From Mogibacterium sp. (GTDB taxonomy: Bacteria > Bacillota > Clostridia > Peptostreptococcales > Anaerovoracaceae), in the NCBI GenBank assembly GCA_024403035.1, contig JAKSSP010000003.1:1-64000 (forward strand): a DNA stretch of 64,000 nucleotides, in the 5' to 3' direction. Below are positions 16,486 to 24,688 of the stretch, in pieces. Every line of letters starts with the position of its first letter. Position 1 is the first letter of the stretch. The notes under the pieces were generated by a model that was given only the letters and a program-made list of their open reading frames with translations, had not been told where the DNA came from and made no database searches. The translations under genes were made by a program, and so were the position numbers.

Positions 16486-17247
16486 ATGTATTACGAGGTA
16501 AGCAAGGAAGTATTCGATAAACTGCCGAATTTCGTGGTCGGCGTAGTGGCCGTCACCGGCATCAATAATAACAAGGAGTACCCGGCCATCGAGAAGATGC
16601 TTGAGGACAAGTCCAATGAGGTCATCAGATATTTTGAGGAATCCGGCAACAAGGCAAAGAACGACCCGTGCGTAGTTCCTTACAGGGAGGCTTTCCGCGC
16701 TCTGGGCATGAATCCAAACAGATATGCCTGCGCGGCTGAGGCTCTGATGGACCGTCTTGCAAAGGGCAAGGGCCTGCCATCGATCAATCCGGCGGTCGAC
16801 CTCGGCAACGCGGTATCTCTCAAATACAAGCTGCCTATAGGCGCGCACGACCTTTACACATTCGTGCGTCCTGACGGCACCGGCAGAGGCTGCGAGGATG
16901 CGGGCCTTGAGGTAAGACCGGCGACAGCGGAAGATACATTCAGACCGTTTGGCGCGGCCGAGGACGAATTCGACAATCCGGAAGAGGGTGAAGTAGTTTA
17001 CGTATCCGGCCATGAGGTAAGGACACGCCGCTGGACCTGGAGACAGAGCGAAGTCGGCAAGATGACCGAAAAGACCACGGGTGTACTCTACCCGATCGAC
17101 GGCTTTTCGGATCTCAACCTCGAGGAAGTAAAAAATGCCATAAAGGATTTTACCGAGCTGGTAGCCAATTACTTTGCACAGGCCGGGCACAGCTGCACGG
17201 TCGCGACCGGCATCGTCGACAAGGACAATCCGAGATTCGAATTCTGA
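16486..17247 (+). CDS. B3/4 domain protein (PheRS-beta editing-like)
   Basis: 253 residues with a B3/4 domain, the fold of the editing module of phenylalanyl-tRNA synthetase beta. It is seen here in VPYREAFRALGMNPNRYACAAEALMDR, LPSINPAVDLGNAVSLKYKLPIGAHDL and RRWTWRQSE. Stand-alone proteins of this kind are suspected of trans-editing mischarged tRNA, but the substrate is unproven. ATG 16486 follows GGAAAGGGA. It is followed 19 bases later by cytidine deaminase. Confidence 0.85.
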   Translation: MYYEVSKEVFDKLPNFVVGVVAVTGINNNKEYPAIEKMLEDKSNEVIRYFEESGNKAKNDPCVVPYREAFRALGMNPNRYACAAEALMDRLAKGKGLPSINPAVDLGNAVSLKYKLPIGAHDLYTFVRPDGTGRGCEDAGLEVRPATAEDTFRPFGAAEDEFDNPEEGEVVYVSGHEVRTRRWTWRQSEVGKMTEKTTGVLYPIDGFSDLNLEEVKNAIKDFTELVANYFAQAGHSCTVATGIVDKDNPRFEF

Positions 17248-17266
17248 TACCTCGCGGAGGAAAGAC

Positions 17267-17704
17267 ATGTACGATAAAGACATAAGAGAAGATGAGGATA
17301 TGAAGAGGCGTCTCATAGAGATGGCTAAAGAAAAGCTGCAGAATTCTTATGCGCCGTATTCAAACTACAACGTCGCAGCGGCCGCGCTCTTCGATTCAGG
17401 AAAAATCTACACAGGTGTCAATGTAGAAAGCGCGTCGCTCGGCATGACCATCTGCGCGGAGCGCAATGCCATCTTCCATGCCATAGCTGAAGGCGAAAGA
17501 AAACTTATCGCCGTAGCCATAGTCGGCGGCACAAACAGGGAGTGCAATGAATACTGCGTTCCTTGCGGAGCCTGCAGGCAGGTAATGAGGGATTTCGGCG
17601 ACAAGGAAAGTATGATAGTCCTGTCAGCAAAGACGCCGGACGATTATCTGGAACACACTCTCGACGAGCTGCTTCCGTACAGCTTCGGGCCGGAGAAACT
17701 CTGA
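17267..17704 (+). CDS. cdd: Cytidine deaminase
   Basis: 145 residues, the tetrameric type. Zinc ligands are in CAERNAIFHA (the Cys replaces the His of dimeric enzymes, with the catalytic Glu next) and in PCGACRQ. It deaminates cytidine or deoxycytidine for pyrimidine salvage. GGAGG lies 6 bases before ATG 17267. The first dozen residues form a short charged extension. The gene is close behind the B3/4 gene and likely shares its promoter. Confidence 0.95.
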   Translation: MYDKDIREDEDMKRRLIEMAKEKLQNSYAPYSNYNVAAAALFDSGKIYTGVNVESASLGMTICAERNAIFHAIAEGERKLIAVAIVGGTNRECNEYCVPCGACRQVMRDFGDKESMIVLSAKTPDDYLEHTLDELLPYSFGPEKL

Positions 17705-17780
17705 AGCCAGGCGCTGAGTAAAACAGCGGTAAACTACAACATTTTTAAAGAATACAGTCAAAAGAATCAGTTACTTCTAA

Positions 17781-19112
17781 ATGGATAAAAAATTAAGTAT
17801 AAAACAATTGATGGTAATGGGCGGAGCGTTGTTCTCGATGCATTTCGGAGCAGCTATCATGCTCTTTCCGGTACAGTGGGGCAAGGAGGCCGGTACCGCA
17901 GTGTGGCCGATGTTTTTCGGGGCATTGCTTTCGGTCGTTGTTTTGCCGTACTTTGGATATCTGGCGCTGGTGAAAGGTGACGGGACTTTTCTGCAGCTGA
18001 CAAAACGCGTCACGCCTAAGTTCGGTACATTCTTTGCGGCTCTGACGATATTCGTAATAGGACCGCTCTACATGGTGCCCCGAATGAGTGCCGCCGCATG
18101 GGCGGCCATCCTTCAGATCACGGGCTGGCAGCCGGGCAGCCTGATACCGGTCATCATTTTCTCAATAGCTTATTATCTGCTTACCTACTGGTTCGTAGTG
18201 AATCCGGGCAAGGTGGTAGAAAAGATAGGAAACATACTTTTTCCGATACTGCTGGTCATAGTTACGGCAGTCATAATTAAGAGCATCGTTTCGCCGATCG
18301 CTCCATGGGCTCCGCCTGAGTTCAGTGAGAACCCGGTGCTTTACGGATTCATCGAAGGATACGCGACAGCCGACCTTCAGTGCGCTCTCATCTTCGGAGT
18401 CATAGTGGTGCATGGCATCAGGGATGCCGGAGTAAAGGGGAAGGAGATCAACCGCAGCCTCGCCCTCATAGGAGTTGTGGGACTCGGCATGGTGGCCATA
18501 TCCGTACTTGGCCACATGATCGCCGGCGCAAACACAGGCGGCACCATAGACCTTACGCTGTCGGCTCTGTACACCGAGATGGTCCTTCAGCTTTGGGGAA
18601 GCGCCGGCGGAATACTTTTCAATGTCGCGCTTGTGGCGGCGGCTCTCACTACTGCGATAGGCGCGGTCTCCTCGACATCGGAGATCTGGGAAGAGATAAT
18701 GCTTGAAAAGAATCCCAAGCTCTACACATACAGGAATTTCTGCATCGTTTCATGCGTACTGTCCTGCATAGTGTCGTTCCTTGATCTGGATACCATGGTA
18801 AAGGTGGTAGGCCCTGTGCTTGACGCCTGCTATCCTCCGGCAATAGTGCTGGCCATCTACTTCTGCGCGGTCAGAAATACCGCGGATCCGCGCAATCTGA
18901 AAGCCGGAAAGTGGGCGATGATAAGCGCCTTCGTTATCAGCATCATTGAGATGCTGGTAAGATACAGCGATATGTTCAGTCTAGGCTGGGACGCGCTGGC
19001 AAACGCTTACCGCGCGCTGCCTCTTTCAGGATACAGCCTGGCATGGCTGCCGGTGAGCATAATACTTTACGCAGTGATCCGAATATTAAGCAAAGAAAAA
19101 AGGAGTTCGTAA
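17781..19112 (+). CDS. brnQ: BrnQ-type branched-chain amino-acid carrier
   Basis: 443 residues and about 12 transmembrane helices. It matches the LIVCS family from GGALFSMHFGAAIMLFPV at the N terminus through VVHGIRDAGVKGKEINRS in the middle. It should import Leu, Ile or Val with Na+ or H+. There is no clear ribosome site before ATG 17781, so expression may be low or the start less certain. The 3' end runs into a terminator that also serves the convergent rpsI. Confidence 0.92.
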   Translation: MDKKLSIKQLMVMGGALFSMHFGAAIMLFPVQWGKEAGTAVWPMFFGALLSVVVLPYFGYLALVKGDGTFLQLTKRVTPKFGTFFAALTIFVIGPLYMVPRMSAAAWAAILQITGWQPGSLIPVIIFSIAYYLLTYWFVVNPGKVVEKIGNILFPILLVIVTAVIIKSIVSPIAPWAPPEFSENPVLYGFIEGYATADLQCALIFGVIVVHGIRDAGVKGKEINRSLALIGVVGLGMVAISVLGHMIAGANTGGTIDLTLSALYTEMVLQLWGSAGGILFNVALVAAALTTAIGAVSSTSEIWEEIMLEKNPKLYTYRNFCIVSCVLSCIVSFLDLDTMVKVVGPVLDACYPPAIVLAIYFCAVRNTADPRNLKAGKWAMISAFVISIIEMLVRYSDMFSLGWDALANAYRALPLSGYSLAWLPVSIILYAVIRILSKEKRSS

Positions 19113-19126
19113 TGAACTCCTTTTTT
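19095..19126. terminator. Bidirectional terminator between brnQ and rpsI
   Basis: AAAAAAGGAGTTC, GTAAT loop, GAACTCCTTTTTT. It overlaps the last codons of brnQ and works on both strands. Confidence 0.9.
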
Positions 19127-19162
19127 AGGCTCATATTGTCCGAGTTTGCAGTTTCCAAACGA

Positions 19163-19561
19163 TTAACGCTTGCTGAACTGGCTTGCTCTTCTCGCCTTCT
19201 TGAGACCCGGCTTTTTACGCTCTTTCATTCTTGGGTCTCTTGTCAGGAAACCAGCTGCCTTCAGTGCAGGTCTGTAAGCTTCCTCATCGACTTCGCAGAG
19301 TGCTCTTGCGATGCCGTGTCTGAGAGCTCCGGCCTGGCCTGTGAATCCGCCGCCGTTTACTGTGGCGATGACGTCAAAGCTGCCGAGTGTGCCTGTGAGT
19401 TCGAGAGGTCTTCTTACTTCGTTCTTGACGATGTCCTTTTCACCAAAGTAAGTATCGATGTCTCTCTTGTTGATGATGATGTTACCTGCGCCCGGGAGAA
19501 GTCTGACTCTGGCTACAGATGACTTTCTCCTGCCTGTTGCCTGATACATAGTCTTTGCCAT
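19163..19561 (-). CDS. rpsI: 30S ribosomal protein S9
   Basis: 132 residues with the standard S9 start [16 protein letters not shown] and the C-terminal tail [12 protein letters not shown], which reaches the P-site tRNA. AAAGGAGG precedes the ATG. It lies 16 bases after rplM in the usual L13-S9 operon and is ended by the terminator at 19095. Confidence 0.98.
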   Translation of the reverse strand: MAKTMYQATGRRKSSVARVRLLPGAGNIIINKRDIDTYFGEKDIVKNEVRRPLELTGTLGSFDVIATVNGGGFTGQAGALRHGIARALCEVDEEAYRPALKAAGFLTRDPRMKERKKPGLKKARRASQFSKR

Positions 19562-19577
19562 TGTTTACTCCTCCTTT

Positions 19578-20006
19578 CTACCAAGTCCATTCTTCCGGCT
19601 TCTGAGCAGTATGTGGATGCTCTGGGCCTGCATAAACTTTGAGCTTCTTGAACATCTGGCGTCCGAGCTTGCCCTTTGGCATCATTCCGCGTACTGCGTG
19701 GAGGATGATCTCCTCAGGCTTCTTTGCTCTCATCTCTCCGAGTGTTGTCTCTTTGAGTCCGCCCGGATAACCGCTGTGTCTCTTGTAGACCTTATCGGTT
19801 TCCTTCTTGCCGCTGACAGCAACCTTCTCTGCATTGATCACGATGACGTAGTCACCTGTGTCGATGTGCGGTGTGTAAGTCGGCTTCTTCTTTCCTCTCA
19901 GGATCATTGCTGCCTCGACAGCGAGCTTTCCGAGAGTCTTGCCTTCTGCATCGATAACGTACCACTTGCGGTCGATATCCGATGGCTTAGCGATGTAAGA
20001 CTTCAT
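19578..20006 (-). CDS. rplM: 50S ribosomal protein L13
   Basis: 142 residues, a complete L13: [57 protein letters not shown] motifs. AAAGGA lies before the start on the minus strand. It is transcribed from the strong promoter at 20221-20249 through a leader of about 200 bases. Confidence 0.98.
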   Translation of the reverse strand: MKSYIAKPSDIDRKWYVIDAEGKTLGKLAVEAAMILRGKKKPTYTPHIDTGDYVIVINAEKVAVSGKKETDKVYKRHSGYPGGLKETTLGEMRAKKPEEIILHAVRGMMPKGKLGRQMFKKLKVYAGPEHPHTAQKPEEWTW

Positions 20007-20214
20007 GTCGTGTCCTTTCTACCTACTGGGATCTGCCTATATACTTTGCGTCCGGCCCGCCGGTACGTCTGTCTTATTGCAGAGCTTCTTCGGTCCGCCT
20101 ACTCGGAAGGTCTTATCTTCTTTTTCGGCATAACTAGTAATAAATTATTAGTGCTTTGGCTGCCGGCCCTGAGGCCTGCCTCGGCTCGTGCGGCTTCGTA
20201 TCTGAAGCACACGC
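20007..20214 (-). promoter_or_regulatory. rplM: Long 5' leader of rplM-rpsI
   Basis: About 207 bases lie between the predicted start and the rplM ATG. The leader has several short inverted repeats, for example GAGGC-AG-GCCTC near its 5' end. L13 leaders that bind the ribosomal protein for autoregulation are known in Firmicutes. I cannot match this one to a known consensus by eye. Confidence 0.4.
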
Positions 20215-20220
20215 TCGATT

Positions 20221-20249
20221 AGTATAAGGTGTCAATGCCTTGAAGTCAA
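20221..20249 (-). promoter_or_regulatory. Strong sigma-A promoter of rplM-rpsI
   Basis: On the minus strand TTGACT (20244-20249), 17 bases, TATACT (20221-20226). Its -35 overlaps that of the opposite EamA promoter. Confidence 0.8.
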
Positions 20250-20268
20250 GCGTTTTTCTTTGTAAAAT
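20240..20268 (+). promoter_or_regulatory. Promoter of EamA gene, likely leaderless
   Basis: TTGAAG (20240-20245), 17 bases, TAAAAT (20263-20268). A start 7 bases after the -10 falls on the ATG at 20275, and no ribosome site is present. Confidence 0.6.
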
Positions 20269-20274
20269 CAAGCC

Positions 20275-21168
20275 ATGAGCAATAAAAATAAAGGGAATCT
20301 CATACTGCTGCTGACGGCGATACTCTGGGGCACCGGATTCATCTCTCAGAAGCTTGGAAACAGGGTGATGCCGCCAATGACTTTCAACGCCGTACGCCAG
20401 TTGATGGCTGCTTTGGTGCTGACGCCGCTCGTTTTGCATAGCCTGAAAAAGAGCGGCTATCTTTCGCGTGAAAGCAATACGTATTCCCGGCTCGGCTACA
20501 AAAGAAAAAGGCTGCTGAAGGGTGGCGTTCTATGCGGCCTCTTCATGCTGATAGGCACAGCGACCCAGCAGATAGGACTGCTGACGGTCAGCGCCGGCAA
20601 ATCCGGATTCATTTCTTCAATATATATAGTCTTTACGCCGCTCTTCAGCGTCATAGTAGGAAGCAAAGTCAAAAGGCGTACTGTGATCTGCATAGCGATC
20701 GCGATGATAGGCTTTGCCGTGATGAGTCTTAAGGGAGGCCTCCCGGGAGCTACACCGGGCGACTGGCTGACCCTTGCGAGCGCAGCAGGCTTTGCCGCTC
20801 AGATAGTGGCGGTCAATTGCTTCGTCGACAGGGACAACGCAGTCCTTTTGTCCCAGCTGCAGTTTTTCTTCTGCGGAGCCGCCGGCCTCGCAGTTGCCCT
20901 CATAATGGAAGGCCCGGCCTGGGCCGGAGTGCTGGCCGGCATACCTATACTGCTATACCAGACATTTGTCCCGACTGCCTGCGGCTACACGCTGCAGATA
21001 ATCGGTCAGAAATATACAGACTCCTCGACGGCTGCGCTCATCATGAGTACTGAGGCTATCTTTGCCATGATCTTCGGAGCCATCTTCCTCAATGAGATGA
21101 TGAGCATGCGCGAGATGGCAGGTGCGGCCATCATATTCGCCGCAACCATCCTCGGTCAGCGAGAATAA
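20275..21168 (+). CDS. EamA/DMT-family transporter
   Basis: 297 residues and ten predicted helices in two EamA halves. Visible are LILLLTAILWGTGFISQKLG in the first half and YTDSSTAALIMSTEAIFAMIFGAIFLNE in the second. Members export or import small metabolites such as amino acids; the substrate cannot be inferred here. It is divergent from rplM with overlapping promoters, and its mRNA appears to begin at the start codon. Transcription probably stops at one of the hairpins in the repeat array that follows. Confidence 0.88.
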   Translation: MSNKNKGNLILLLTAILWGTGFISQKLGNRVMPPMTFNAVRQLMAALVLTPLVLHSLKKSGYLSRESNTYSRLGYKRKRLLKGGVLCGLFMLIGTATQQIGLLTVSAGKSGFISSIYIVFTPLFSVIVGSKVKRRTVICIAIAMIGFAVMSLKGGLPGATPGDWLTLASAAGFAAQIVAVNCFVDRDNAVLLSQLQFFFCGAAGLAVALIMEGPAWAGVLAGIPILLYQTFVPTACGYTLQIIGQKYTDSSTAALIMSTEAIFAMIFGAIFLNEMMSMREMAGAAIIFAATILGQRE

Positions 21169-21177
21169 ACCGGGACC

Positions 21178-21431
21178 TTGTGTATCATTAAGGAAAAATC
21201 TCCCGGTAATACACAAATAATCTGTGAAAAGCATAAAAAACGTTTTGAAAAAGGCGATTTTGTGTATCGCTTTTGAAAAAGCTTACGAATCTACACAAAT
21301 TTTTCAAAGACTTGTGTAGATTCTTTTTATTGCATCTGCCTGATACACAAATACTCAATAATCACAACACTTTTGCTTTTACAAACAGCCTTTTTGTGTA
21401 TTGTCGGCGGTTTATCTATGGCATATACACA
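21178..21431. repeat. Regular array of TTGTGTA/TACACAA motifs
   Basis: Seven exact copies alternate in orientation at 21178, 21210, 21260, 21292, 21312, 21344 and 21394, with a near copy (TACACAT) at 21426. Start-to-start distances are 32, 50, 32, 20, 32, 50 and 32. The array is thus four units of TTGTGTA-N25-TACACAA, separated by gaps of 43, 13 and 43 bases. The N25 and gap sequences differ from each other. It fills much of the 435-base gap between the EamA and VWA genes. Confidence 0.8.
21287..21330 (+). terminator. Hairpin terminator inside the motif array
   Basis: GAATCTACACAA (21287-21298) pairs perfectly with 21312-21323 and is followed by TTTTTATT. It uses motif copies 4 and 5 as part of its stem and could end the EamA transcript. 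Confidence 0.7.
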
Positions 21432-21603
21432 TCCTCCTATTTGTCGCATCGCAGGCGACCATTCGAGCTCCTTTTACCGCTAATATGTGCTTGTAAGCAG
21501 GAAGAAAAGACATCCGGGAAGTTCGCAAGGGTGCGGGCAGACGGATCGGCGAGAGAACAAACAGCAAACAGGCACAGGCAGCACAGAAAAGGAGGACATA
21601 AAA

Positions 21604-22257
21604 ATGGATAAGAAGAAAGAACTGGTAGAAGTCGTTTTCATCATGGACAGGAGCGGATCGATGAGCGGTCTGGAAGCTGACACTATCGGCGGATTCAACG
21701 CCATGCTCGAGAAGCAGAAAAAGGAGTCTAACAATATCATCTGGTCGACAGTGCTCTTCGATCACATTTCCGAAGTCATCCACGACAGAGTACCGGTAGA
21801 TAAGGTAAAGGAACTCGACAGCAACACGTACTATGTAAGAGGATGCACGGCGCTGCTCGACGCGGTCGGCGGAGCGATCCACCATATCGGCAACGTACAC
21901 AAATACGCCAGGGAAGAGGACAGACCGACAAAGACCCTCTTTGTCATCACGACGGATGGCATGGAGAACGCAAGCGTCATCTTTGACTACAGGCGCGTCA
22001 AGCGGATGATCGAGAGACAGCAGAAGAAGTACGGATGGGAGTTCATATTCCTTGGAGCAAACATCGACGCAGTGGGAGTGGCCGGCAGGATCGGCATCGC
22101 ACCTGAGAGATCGGCGAGATTCCACAATGATAGAAGAGGCATCGCGAAGAACTTTGACGTAGTCGGCGAATCAATGGTGAAATTGTCAAAGGGTATCTGC
22201 CTTGAGGTGGATGAGCTTGAGGAAATACGCATGGATTACAGCAGCAGATCGATTTAA
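21604..22257 (+). CDS. VWA-domain protein (TerY-like)
   Basis: 217 residues that are almost entirely a von Willebrand A domain. The metal-ion site is complete: DRSGSMSG near residue 15, a threonine in RGCTALLDAVG and the aspartate of TTDGMEN. No signal peptide or membrane helix is seen, so it is intracellular. Such short VWA proteins belong to the TerY-like group, which often sits with phosphatases, kinases or macro domains in stress or defence operons. AGGAGG precedes ATG 21604. Upstream lies the motif array, and downstream the macro-domain gene. Confidence 0.85.
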   Translation: MDKKKELVEVVFIMDRSGSMSGLEADTIGGFNAMLEKQKKESNNIIWSTVLFDHISEVIHDRVPVDKVKELDSNTYYVRGCTALLDAVGGAIHHIGNVHKYAREEDRPTKTLFVITTDGMENASVIFDYRRVKRMIERQQKKYGWEFIFLGANIDAVGVAGRIGIAPERSARFHNDRRGIAKNFDVVGESMVKLSKGICLEVDELEEIRMDYSSRSI

Positions 22258-22296
22258 AACTTCTGAAAAACTTCGGTAATAGTGTATTATTAAGGA

Positions 22297-22367
22297 GGCA
22301 GCGTGCCGTGATGGTGCGCTGCCATGCCGGCGTTCGGAAAAAGCGCTTTCGGTACGGACAGGCCGGC
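22297..22367 (+). other. Two hairpins between VWA and macro-domain genes
   Basis: GGCAGCG (22297-22303) pairs with CGCTGCC (22317-22323), and GCCGGC (22326-22331) pairs with GCCGGC (22362-22367). They lie in the 130-base gap just before the macro-domain gene and would be in its mRNA leader. There is no U tract, so they are not terminators. Confidence 0.45.
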
Positions 22368-22387
22368 TATGGAAAAGAGGAAAAAGA

Positions 22388-23554
22388 ATGGCTTTACAGA
22401 TAATACGCAACAACATAATAAATGTAGAAGCTGACGCTATAGTCAACACCGCGAACCCGAAGGTGGCAGTAGGAAAGGGCGTCGATCTTGCCATATATGA
22501 GGCGGCCGGGTGGGACAGGCTGCTGGCGGCCAGGGCAGAAATAGGTGTGATGACACCGGGCCAGGCGGCATATACTCCGGCTTTTGATCTTAACGTTAAG
22601 TACATAATCCACACAGTCGGGCCGGCGTGGCGGGGAGGAAACTTTGGCGAGCGTGAAACGGTCGCGGCATGTTACCGCAACTCGCTCTGGCTCGCTAAAC
22701 GGCTCGACTGCGAGTCGATAGCTTTTCCGCTTCTGGCCACGGGCACATACGGGTTCCCGAAGGACGAGGCGCTGCGCATAGCGATGGCCGAGATCAGCGG
22801 ATTCCTGCTTGAGAACGAGATGGAAGTAATGCTGGTCGTCTATGACAAGGAGTCATTCCAGGTATCCGGCAAGCTGTTCTCGGACATCAAGATGCTTATC
22901 GATGACAGCGAGGTGGAACAGTCGGTCTTTTCCGAGCCTGAACGCAGAAGGAACCTTTTCCACGACAGTGTGAGAAGCAGAGAACCGATGGCCGGCAGCA
23001 GCATAGATGACAGCCGCGTTCACCATATTAAAAACAGGCGTGCAAAAGCTTCGAAGAAGAGAGCAGATGCAGAGGAAGAAACAAGGTATCTGTCCGAAGC
23101 GTATATGGATCTTTGCGATCTCAGCGAAAAGGTCGTTGAAGAAAGGGATTCCATAAATGCGCAGCCGACATTCCCGACAGAGAGTGAAGCGCTTGATGAA
23201 AGGACGCTGCATCTGGACAAGACTTTCCAGGAGTATCTTTTTATGCTGATCGACCGCAAGGGACTGAGCGACCCGGAGGTCTACAAGAAAGCCAATATGG
23301 ACAGAAAGCATTTCTCAAAGATAAGGAGCAATGTCGATTATCAGCCAAGCAAGAAGACGGCTCTTGCTCTAGCGATAGCGCTGGAGCTGAGCCTGGATGA
23401 GACTAGAGACCTGCTGCTTCGCGCAGGCCTGGCGCTGTCGCCAAGCATCATGTTTGACAGAATAATAGAATACTGTATAAAAGAGAAGAAATACGACATC
23501 TATGAGATAAATCTCTCGCTGTTTGCCTACGATCAGCCTACGCTCGGCGCATAA
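22388..23554 (+). CDS. Macro-domain protein with helical C-terminal domain
   Basis: 388 residues. Residues 1-175 are a macro domain that should bind ADP-ribose: AIVNTANPKVAVGKGVD, then YIIHTVGPAWRGG and LLATGTYGFPKDEAL. A charged linker follows (about 190-270). The last 115 residues form a helical, helix-turn-helix-like domain (YLFMLIDRKGLSDPEVYKKA, KKTALALAIALELSLDETRD). I have seen this domain on various Clostridia proteins, but its function is not established. The gene probably removes or reads ADP-ribose marks, with the C-terminal part binding DNA or a partner. It is in the same direction as the VWA gene. Confidence 0.87.
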   Translation: MALQIIRNNIINVEADAIVNTANPKVAVGKGVDLAIYEAAGWDRLLAARAEIGVMTPGQAAYTPAFDLNVKYIIHTVGPAWRGGNFGERETVAACYRNSLWLAKRLDCESIAFPLLATGTYGFPKDEALRIAMAEISGFLLENEMEVMLVVYDKESFQVSGKLFSDIKMLIDDSEVEQSVFSEPERRRNLFHDSVRSREPMAGSSIDDSRVHHIKNRRAKASKKRADAEEETRYLSEAYMDLCDLSEKVVEERDSINAQPTFPTESEALDERTLHLDKTFQEYLFMLIDRKGLSDPEVYKKANMDRKHFSKIRSNVDYQPSKKTALALAIALELSLDETRDLLLRAGLALSPSIMFDRIIEYCIKEKKYDIYEINLSLFAYDQPTLGA

Positions 23555-23561
23555 AGTAAGA

Positions 23562-23897
23562 ATGAACTTTATTGATAACGATCCAAAACAGGTAGCAATA
23601 AGGAAATACCGGAACACCCTGATAGTAGTGGGCACGGGGATCATACTCTTCGGAGTGTGGACTGTGGTCAAGATGCTGGGAAGTTTTTTCATACTCAAAG
23701 ATGAGACGATCGCGGCAATGAGAAAAATCAGCCATATAGGAGTTGATGAGCTCCCTGATGATGCCTTGTTCTATATCACGTTGGTCGTGGTCATGATCAT
23801 CAGCGGCGTTATGTCTTTATTTGCCAGCTTTTTCAGAACGGCTTCGGAAACCCCAATGGGCGCGTTCAGGCGCACGGATATCGTATATATACAATAA
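23562..23897 (+). CDS. Small two-helix membrane protein
   Basis: 111 residues with transmembrane segments near residues 18-40 (TLIVVGTGIILFGVWTVV) and 66-88 (ALFYITLVVVMIISGVMSLF). The family is unknown. It begins 7 bases after the macro-domain stop and ends 13 bases before the DUF4230 gene, so it probably belongs to one transcript with both. The start ATG 23562 was chosen over an upstream frame start that would overlap the macro-domain gene. Confidence 0.65.
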   Translation: MNFIDNDPKQVAIRKYRNTLIVVGTGIILFGVWTVVKMLGSFFILKDETIAAMRKISHIGVDELPDDALFYITLVVVMIISGVMSLFASFFRTASETPMGAFRRTDIVYIQ

Positions 23898-23910
23898 GGG
23901 GAAGTAAAAA

Positions 23911-24687
23911 ATGAGTGAGATCAATGACAATGAAATGAAGCATGCGCTGAAGCAGGCTGAAAAGAAAGGCAGGCGCAAAGGCCTGTGGGCAAAGATACGC
24001 AATTTCTTTCTGGGTATCATTTGCGGCATGCTCATAATGACGCTGTTTACAGCATACATGCACGGGCTTGCCATAAAGGATACTTTCAAGGCGCTGTTCA
24101 CGACTGAGACGGCCGCCGAGGATCACGACCTCACGCTCATCAATCATCGCATATTCGGCTACAAGGTCGCCGATTTTGCGGACGCCATACTGGGCGATGA
24201 GGAGCAGCTGAAGAAACTCGAGGTCTATTCGCGCGAGGTCTCCGACGTGGCGACACTGACGCAGGCAGGCCTGTTCAAGCTCAAGGCGTTCTCCAAGTAC
24301 CAGTACATTACGTACAACGGGAAGGCGATCTATACAGTCGACCTGAGCGGCCTGTCGGCAGATGACATAACGCTCGATGAGGAAACGAAGGTCGTGACCA
24401 TGAAGGTGCCGGCGCCTGTGCTTGAGCCTATCAACATCCCGAGCGAGGATATACAGTTCGGTGATGTTCAGAGAGAGACCGTATTCGCGTTCGGCGACAT
24501 CAAGCTGACACCGGAGCAGCAGGCCGAGGTGGAGACCGCGGCAAAGGACAAGATGCTGGAGAAGCTCGAATCGGAAAACGTGCTTGATGATGCGAAGGCC
24601 GCTGCAGAGCATTCCATCTGGGAGATCTTCCAGCCGATGATCTCCAGCCTGTCATCGAAATACACACTGAAGGTCGAGTTCAAGTAG
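23911..24687 (+). CDS. DUF4230 membrane-anchored protein
   Basis: 258 residues. A basic cytoplasmic N terminus (KKGRRKGLWAKIRNF) leads into one transmembrane helix at about residues 32-55. The extracytoplasmic part carries the DUF4230 pattern (VYSREVSDVATLTQAGLFKL, ITYNGKAIYTVDLSG). The role is unknown. GGGGA precedes ATG 23911. The next gene starts one base after its stop, indicating tight coupling. Confidence 0.82.
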   Translation: MSEINDNEMKHALKQAEKKGRRKGLWAKIRNFFLGIICGMLIMTLFTAYMHGLAIKDTFKALFTTETAAEDHDLTLINHRIFGYKVADFADAILGDEEQLKKLEVYSREVSDVATLTQAGLFKLKAFSKYQYITYNGKAIYTVDLSGLSADDITLDEETKVVTMKVPAPVLEPINIPSEDIQFGDVQRETVFAFGDIKLTPEQQAEVETAAKDKMLEKLESENVLDDAKAAAEHSIWEIFQPMISSLSSKYTLKVEFK

Positions 24688-24688
24688 A

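Noticed and set aside
21178..21431. CRISPR array
   Set aside because: The repeated parts are only 7 bases and alternate in orientation. The interiors are of two kinds of length (25 and 43/13), and no cas gene is present.
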